A DNA stretch of 64,000 nucleotides, taken from contig CAYYFE010000008.1 in the NCBI GenBank assembly GCA_964471115.1, positions 57,492 through 121,491 of the forward strand, given 5' to 3'. Shown here in pieces: positions 59,269 to 64,000 of the stretch (its first letter is position 1; each line of letters starts with the position of its first letter). The translations under genes were made by a program, and so were the position numbers. This stretch comes from SYFT01 sp964471115. GTDB taxonomy: Bacteria; Acidobacteriota; Vicinamibacteria; Vicinamibacterales; SCN-69-37. Below the pieces are notes generated by a model that saw nothing but the letters and a program-made list of their open reading frames with translations, did not search any database and was not told the DNA's origin.

Positions 59269-60485
59269 TCCGTGGGCTGCTGCTCGCCGCCGCGGCGCTG
59301 CTGCTGGCGCCGGCGACTCACGCCGCCCAGACGCCGCCCACCGGTTCGGCCGCCGCGGTTCGCCTGGCGGCGGCGCCGGCGTTTGCGGCGGCGTACAACC
59401 TGAACTACGACCAGGCGGTCGCGATGGCCGAACGGCTGGTGGCCACGCACCCCGAGTCGTCGGGCGCGCATCGCGCGCTGGCCACCATCCTGTGGATGCA
59501 CCTGCTGTTCGACCGGGGCGCGCTGACCATCGACCACTACCTCGGCGGCGTCTCCCAGTCGAACATTCAACTGCCCGCGCCGCCGTCGGACCGCGCGGCG
59601 ACGTTCCAGACGCACATCGGCCGGGCCATCACGCTGGCCGAGGCGGCCGTGCGGCGGTCGTCCACGGATGTCGAGGCGCGCTTCGACCTCGGCATGGCGC
59701 ATGGACTGCAGGCGTCGTGGATGGCCACCATCGAAGGCAAGGTGCGTGGCGCCTTCGGGTCGGCGCGACGGGCGTTTGATCACCACGAATGGGTCCTCAA
59801 ACATGCGCCCTCGCGCCATGACGCCGGGCTGATCGTCGGCACGTACCGCTACACGGTGGCCGCGCTGTCGTTCCCGAAGCGCTGGCTGGCGTACATTGCC
59901 GGGTTTGGCGGCGACAAGGCGCTGGGCGTCCGGCTGATCGAAGCCGCGTCCACGGTGCCGACGACGGCCACGGACGCCAAGCTGGCGCTGGTGCTGGTCC
60001 ACAGCCGCGAGGGGCGCCAGCGTGAGGCGCTCGCCATCCTGAAGGACCTGTTGCGGGACCACCCGGAGAATCGGCTGCTGCAGCTGGAAGCCGGCTCCGC
60101 CGCCTGGCGCGCGGGCGAGGCGGCCGAGGCGGACCAGCTGCTGACCGCCGGCCTCGCCTGGCACGATCGCGACGCCCGTCCGAAGACCCCGGGCGAGCGC
60201 GCGTTGTGGGTCTACAAGCGCGGCCAGGCCCGGGTGTCGCTCAACCGGCTGGCCGACGCGGAGACCGACCTCCGCGCGGCGCTCGCCCAGGGGCCTGCCG
60301 GATGGGTCCGGGGGCGAACGCACCTGGAGCTGGGCAAGATCGCGGACCTGCGGGGCCGGCGCGCCGACGCGGTCGAGGAGTACGGCCGCGCGCGGGCGCT
60401 GTGCCAGAACAACCGCGATCCCTGGTGCGTCGAACAGAGTGAGCAGTTCCGCCGCCGGCCGTTCGTGTTCACGACGCGCCGCTGA
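59265..60485 (+). CDS. Exported TPR-repeat protein
   Basis: The protein is 406 residues from a GTG overlapping the previous stop (GTGA). A signal peptide (GLLLAAAALLLAPATHAA) precedes helical repeats: AAYNLNYDQAVAMAERLVATHP, EALAILKDLLRDHPENRLLQLEAGSAAWRAGEAAEADQLL and GRRADAVEEYGRARALC. These are TPR/SEL-like units that would bind partner proteins outside the cytoplasm. Partners are unknown; the neighbouring proline/ornithine enzymes give no clue. Confidence 0.85.
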   Translation: MIRGLLLAAAALLLAPATHAAQTPPTGSAAAVRLAAAPAFAAAYNLNYDQAVAMAERLVATHPESSGAHRALATILWMHLLFDRGALTIDHYLGGVSQSNIQLPAPPSDRAATFQTHIGRAITLAEAAVRRSSTDVEARFDLGMAHGLQASWMATIEGKVRGAFGSARRAFDHHEWVLKHAPSRHDAGLIVGTYRYTVAALSFPKRWLAYIAGFGGDKALGVRLIEAASTVPTTATDAKLALVLVHSREGRQREALAILKDLLRDHPENRLLQLEAGSAAWRAGEAAEADQLLTAGLAWHDRDARPKTPGERALWVYKRGQARVSLNRLADAETDLRAALAQGPAGWVRGRTHLELGKIADLRGRRADAVEEYGRARALCQNNRDPWCVEQSEQFRRRPFVFTTRR

Positions 60486-60513
60486 TTCGGCAGTAGACTG
60501 TTCGCGACACGCC

Positions 60514-61008
60514 ATGCCGCGCTGGCTCAAGATTCTCCTCGTATTGTTCGGCCTGGGCCTGCTGGGCATGTGCGCCGTCGCCGGCGCCGGGATCTACTTC
60601 GTCTCCAAGAACGTGAACATGACGCAGGTGCCGGCGGCCGACGCGCTCAAGCAGTTCGAGGAAGCCCGCGCACGGTTCAAGGATCAGCCGCCGCTGATCG
60701 AGTTCGACCTCACCAGCGAACGCGTCACGCAGATGCGCAACGTGGCCGAGATGCCGGATGCGCCCACCAAGGCCTCCTCGCTGGTCATCATGGCCTGGGA
60801 CCCCACCGACGAGCGCATCGTCAACCTCACGATTCCGCTGTGGGTGCTCAGCCTCGGGGACCGGAAGATCGACATGGGGGTGGGCGCCGAGAGTTTCGAC
60901 CTGCGCCGCCTGAACATCGACGTGCACGACCTGCAGCGCATCGGCCCGGCGCTGCTGGTCGACATGAAGTCACCCAGCGGCGACCGCGCGCTGATCTGGA
61001 CGCAGTAG
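60514..61008 (+). CDS. Single-pass membrane protein of unknown function
   Basis: The protein is 164 residues. An N-terminal helix (WLKILLVLFGLGLLGMCAVAGAGIYFV) anchors a soluble domain exposed beyond the membrane: SSLVIMAWDPTDERIVNLTIPLWVLSLGD is a likely beta core. TAGACT lies 14 nt before the ATG, giving a leader of about 7 nt. No family is recognised. It abuts the convergent channel gene with no intergenic base. Confidence 0.72.
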   Translation: MPRWLKILLVLFGLGLLGMCAVAGAGIYFVSKNVNMTQVPAADALKQFEEARARFKDQPPLIEFDLTSERVTQMRNVAEMPDAPTKASSLVIMAWDPTDERIVNLTIPLWVLSLGDRKIDMGVGAESFDLRRLNIDVHDLQRIGPALLVDMKSPSGDRALIWTQ

Positions 61009-62421
61009 TCAGATCCGGAAGAACCGCCGCATGCGCTCGAGCATCGACGCGGCGTGCGGCGCGACGGCGGCGCCTTCCGCGGACCGCACACTCTCCAGGG
61101 CCTGACGCCGCGCGGCCGCGGCCTGGGCGACGGCCTCCAGCAGGGCCGGCGAGGACCGGATGACGGCGCCGAAGGCGTCGGCAGGGATTTCGAGCACGGT
61201 CGTGTCCTCACGCGCGGTCACCGTCGCCGTGCGCGCTTCGCCGGTGAGCAGGGACATTTCGCCGAAGTACCCGCCGGCGGTGGTCACGGCGACCTCCCGG
61301 CGATCCGCGCCGACGGTCACCGCCACCGATCCTTCCAGCACCAGAAACATCGACGCGCCGGCCTCCCCTTCGGTCACGACGGCTTCACCACGCGCGAAGA
61401 GCCGTTCGACCGCGGCCGCGGCCAGCGCGTGCCGCGCCTCCTCGGGCAGTGACGACAACACGGCGACCTCGCCGATCCGGCGGGCGAACAGCGCGCGCCG
61501 GTCGGGAGTGTCGCGCGGCGCCTCCTCACGCGAGTATTCGATCTGAATCGGCCAGGGGATCTCGATCTGGCGCCGGTTGAACTCGTACCAGATCGCGGTG
61601 CGGACCTCGTCGCGCGCGCGTCCGTCCTGCGAAAAATCGCTGACCCAGAACCGCGCGTGGTAGATGAGGGCGGAGGCCCCGAAGTCCGTCATGATGACGT
61701 CCGGCCGAGGATCGGCGAGCACCCGGGGACAGCGGCGCATCGCCACCATGATGGCGTCGCGGACCACATTGGGTGGATGCTGATACCCGGCTCCGACCTC
61801 GACGAACAGACGCGTGGGCGCGATCGGCTCGGAGTAGTTGCTGATCGCTTCCTTGCCGATGATGTTGTTGGGCACGACGACCAGGTTGCCGGCCTTGGTC
61901 TGGATCTTGGTCGCGCGCCACGTAATCTCCTTCACGCGCCCCTGAAACGCACCCACTTCGATCCAGTGACCCGGCTTGAAGGGCCGATCGATCTGCAGCG
62001 CGAGGCCGGCGAAGAAGTTGCTGAGGGTGTCCTGGACGGCAAACCCCATGATCACGGCGCCGACCGCCGAGGTCGCCAGCAACTGGCCGGGGAACGCCAG
62101 CGTCGCGACCAGGCCGAACGCGCCCAGCACGAAGGCGTTCTGCACGATCCCCGGCGCCCGCTCCGGGGCGCCCTCGCGGAACCATGGATTGAGCGCCAGG
62201 GTGACCAGCCCGTGGATGACGGCCAACGCCAGCAACAGGCGCGCGATCACCGCCACCTGCGCGGCCCACGGCGCCAGCCAGGGGCCGGTGGTCAGCCCGA
62301 GGTGGAGCGTCAGCGACAACGCCGCGAGAATCGCCGTCAGGCGCAGCCGCCGGCGCATCCAGCCGTTGCGCACGGCCAGCGACAGCAGCACGGCGGCAGC
62401 CAGCAGGCCCGCGGCGGCCAT
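61009..62421 (-). CDS. MscS-type mechanosensitive channel with C-terminal cyclic-nucleotide-binding domain
   Basis: The protein is 470 residues from the ATG at 62421. Four N-terminal helices precede the MscS pore and beta domain: FAVQDTLSNFFAGLALQIDRPFKPGHWIEVGAFQGRVKEI (here described in short as the classic VQDTLSN, FKPGHWI and GRVKEI motifs) and VVPNNIIGKEAISNYS. A CNBD occupies the last third, with EGEAGASMFLVLEG and the phosphate-binding cassette FGEMSLLTGEARTATVTA. Such channels are gated by cAMP or cGMP. Its ATG overlaps the M48 stop (TGATG). Confidence 0.94.
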   Translation of the reverse strand: MAAAGLLAAAVLLSLAVRNGWMRRRLRLTAILAALSLTLHLGLTTGPWLAPWAAQVAVIARLLLALAVIHGLVTLALNPWFREGAPERAPGIVQNAFVLGAFGLVATLAFPGQLLATSAVGAVIMGFAVQDTLSNFFAGLALQIDRPFKPGHWIEVGAFQGRVKEITWRATKIQTKAGNLVVVPNNIIGKEAISNYSEPIAPTRLFVEVGAGYQHPPNVVRDAIMVAMRRCPRVLADPRPDVIMTDFGASALIYHARFWVSDFSQDGRARDEVRTAIWYEFNRRQIEIPWPIQIEYSREEAPRDTPDRRALFARRIGEVAVLSSLPEEARHALAAAAVERLFARGEAVVTEGEAGASMFLVLEGSVAVTVGADRREVAVTTAGGYFGEMSLLTGEARTATVTAREDTTVLEIPADAFGAVIRSSPALLEAVAQAAAARRQALESVRSAEGAAVAPHAASMLERMRRFFRI

Positions 62422-63503
62422 CAACCGGCGATGCCCTTGCGAAACGCCGCCAGTTCGGCAGCGGTGATCGTGACGCTCACCGCGCGCGAGTTCGCGCCGC
62501 CTTTGGCGTCGCGATCGGGATTGACACCGCGCGAACCCGCCGACGACACCGTCTGGCTGCTGCTGCGCTCGCCGCCCAGCGCCGACTTGAGGCCGCCGAG
62601 TCCGAGGCGCGATCCGCCGGACGTCTCCGCCGGCTTGGCGTTCGCGGCCACGGTGGTCACCGCCGTCACGGGCACCGGCTTGTAGCTGATCGTGCTGGTG
62701 TACCGCGCGGCCACCAGCGCCGTCGCCGCAAGTTTCTCGGAGGCGATCTGCCGCTTCATGCGATCGAGACGATCGCGCACCAGGTTGTGCGAGGCAAAGA
62801 TGCCGCTGGGCTCCTTCAGGTCCTTGTTGCGTTCGGCCAGCGTCGCGAGGAAGCCCCCAAGGCCCGCGGGCGCGTAGCCGCTGCTGTTGGCCAGACGCAT
62901 GCCGAGCTGGTCGGACTTGTCTTCGTCGCCGCGGTCGAAGCTGTTCTCGAGGACGCTTTCGTACCCGATCTGCGCGGCCTGTTCGAGCAGCGCGGATCGC
63001 GTGGTGGCGCTGATGGCGGTCTCGGCGCCCTTCGATTTCTTGATGGCATCCAGCGTGTGTTTTTCGGTGACGTGGATGATCTCGTGCGCCAGCACGCCGG
63101 CCAGTTCCGATTCGTTGCGGATGATCGCCAGCGCGCCGCGTGTGATGTGGATGTAGCCGCCCGGCGCGGCAAACGCGTTGACGCCGTCGGTATCGAGCAC
63201 CACAAACGTCCACGGCAGCGTTGGTCGCGCACTGGCGTCGGCCAGCACCCGGCCGGTCAGGGCCACGTACTTGTGGACCGCCTGATTCTGCACGACGCCG
63301 TATTTCTCCCGCAGCTTCGCGCTGATGGCCGCGCCTATGGCGATCTCTTCCTGTTCGGTGACGACCAGCGCCTTGACGGTGTCGACCCCCTTCTTGGCCT
63401 GCATGGCCCGTCCGGCCAGCGACCCGAGCTGCGCCGACGCCGGCGCCGCCCCGCCCGTCACCAGCACGCCGGCCGTCATCACCGCGATCATCGTCTGCCT
63501 CAT
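62421..63503 (-). CDS. Exported M48 family zinc metalloprotease
   Basis: The protein is 360 residues with a signal peptide (MIAVMTAGVLVTGGAAPASAQ). The zinc motif HEIIH is in GVLAHEIIHVTEKH near residue 140, with the third ligand region DEDKSDQLGMRLANSSG near 195. M48 proteases such as BepA and LoiP degrade misfolded outer-membrane proteins. The C-terminal 90 residues are Gly/Ser-rich and probably disordered. It lies between the cyclase and channel genes, overlapping both. Confidence 0.93.
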   Translation of the reverse strand: MRQTMIAVMTAGVLVTGGAAPASAQLGSLAGRAMQAKKGVDTVKALVVTEQEEIAIGAAISAKLREKYGVVQNQAVHKYVALTGRVLADASARPTLPWTFVVLDTDGVNAFAAPGGYIHITRGALAIIRNESELAGVLAHEIIHVTEKHTLDAIKKSKGAETAISATTRSALLEQAAQIGYESVLENSFDRGDEDKSDQLGMRLANSSGYAPAGLGGFLATLAERNKDLKEPSGIFASHNLVRDRLDRMKRQIASEKLAATALVAARYTSTISYKPVPVTAVTTVAANAKPAETSGGSRLGLGGLKSALGGERSSSQTVSSAGSRGVNPDRDAKGGANSRAVSVTITAAELAAFRKGIAG

Positions 63504-64000
63504 GCCCCCGCCCCCTCCCGTCGTCGCGCCACATCGACCGCGTACACCACCACGGCGGTGGTCCTGCCCTTCACGGTGACCGGCCCCACCTCGCGCACGG
63601 GCGCGTCAATCGTCAGCAGCCGCCGGGTCGCCTCGCTGATCAGGATCGTGGTGCCGTAGTCCTTGTTCAGCGACTCGAGCCGGGCGCCCAGGTTCACCGC
63701 ATCGCCGATGACCGTGTAACTCATGACCGTGTCCGAGCCGATGTTACCCGCGATCATCTCCCCGGAGTTCACGCCGATGCCGATGTCGAGCCGCGGCAGA
63801 CCGCGGGCCTGCCAGTCCGCGTTGAGCCGGTCGAGGGTCTCGACCATCTCGATGGCCGCCGCCACCGCATGGTCGGCGTGTTTCGGGTCGGCCACCGGCG
63901 CGCCAAACAGGCCCATCACCATGTCACCGACGAACTTGTCCAGAGTGCCCTGATGGCGGAACAACACGTGGACCATCGCCGAGAAGTATTCGTTTAACTG
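63500..64000 (-). CDS. Class III adenylate/guanylate cyclase, 5' end cut by window edge
   Basis: The frame is open to the last base of the window. The visible 166 residues are the C-terminal part of the catalytic domain: LNEYFSAMVHVLFRHQGTLDKFVGDMVMGLFGAP (metal Asp in KFVGD), then DIGIGVNSGEMIAGNIGS and YTVIGDAVNLGARLESLNK. The N-terminal sensor is outside the window, so the signal is unknown. Its stop overlaps the M48 start (ATGA), making a three-gene operon with the cyclic-nucleotide-binding channel. Confidence 0.93.
   Translation of the reverse strand, partial: QLNEYFSAMVHVLFRHQGTLDKFVGDMVMGLFGAPVADPKHADHAVAAAIEMVETLDRLNADWQARGLPRLDIGIGVNSGEMIAGNIGSDTVMSYTVIGDAVNLGARLESLNKDYGTTILISEATRRLLTIDAPVREVGPVTVKGRTTAVVVYAVDVARRREGAGA

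Noticed and set aside
62422..63534. Extension of the MscS-CNBD frame across the M48 gene
   Set aside because: The upstream part is low-complexity and out of frame with the M48 protease, which has a complete HEIIH domain and signal peptide.

Overview
The window is very GC-rich, densely coded bacterial chromosome, most likely from the phylum Acidobacteriota (a Vicinamibacteria-like member is a reasonable guess). The taxonomic clues are two orphan duplicated FtsX/MacB permeases of the ADOP type, a tandem pair of proteins with the acidobacterial VWFA-related domain, a secreted sortilin/BNR-repeat protein, and many exported hydrolases. No rRNA, tRNA, CRISPR array, phage module or IS transposase was recognised.

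Layout. 1-14842: an ADOP permease cut by the window edge, secreted enzymes (M19 dipeptidase, Tat-exported superoxide dismutase), a His-rich TonB receptor resembling zinc receptors, a TMTC-like membrane TPR protein, a DinB protein, a second ADOP permease and an AI-2E-type transporter. 14843-20700: a repeat-rich stretch with a four-helix-bundle (23S rRNA intervening-sequence type) gene between inverted 22-bp tandem arrays, and three copies of a roughly 200-bp branched palindrome, two of which bracket a GxxExxY nuclease-fold gene. A fourth copy lies at 5041. 20700-30900: mostly exported hydrolases (DUF1028, PEBP, cyclophilin lipoprotein, S10 and M24 peptidases, BNR protein). 30902-41513: a near-complete haem pathway, hemA-hemC/D-hemB-hemL-histidine kinase-response regulator-hemE-hemN-hemY on the minus strand, every junction overlapping, with hemH divergent. 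41552-44548: a FecA-like TonB receptor behind a leader with three dyads, then an exported truncated haemoglobin. 44580-47664: DUF3034, fasciclin, ECF sigma and anti-sigma. 47666-50723: an ABC system with a His-containing lipoprotein and DUF3299, resembling zinc-starvation operons. 50769-61008: a metzincin protease, barrel-like and VWFA proteins, phosphoglycolate phosphatase, a proline racemase/ornithine cyclodeaminase-family pair sharing one CATG, and TPR proteins. 61009-64000: a class III cyclase (cut), an M48 protease and an MscS channel with a cyclic-nucleotide-binding domain in one overlapping operon.

Recurring features. Many first-in-operon genes lack a Shine-Dalgarno sequence and instead carry a TANNNT -10 hexamer 5-8 nt before the start codon, so leaderless transcription looks common. 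At two divergent pairs a single 8-bp -10 element sits exactly 6 nt from both start codons. Iron, haem and metal handling (hem cluster, FecA-like receptor, haemoglobin, His-rich receptor, DUF3299/ABC locus) is a second theme.
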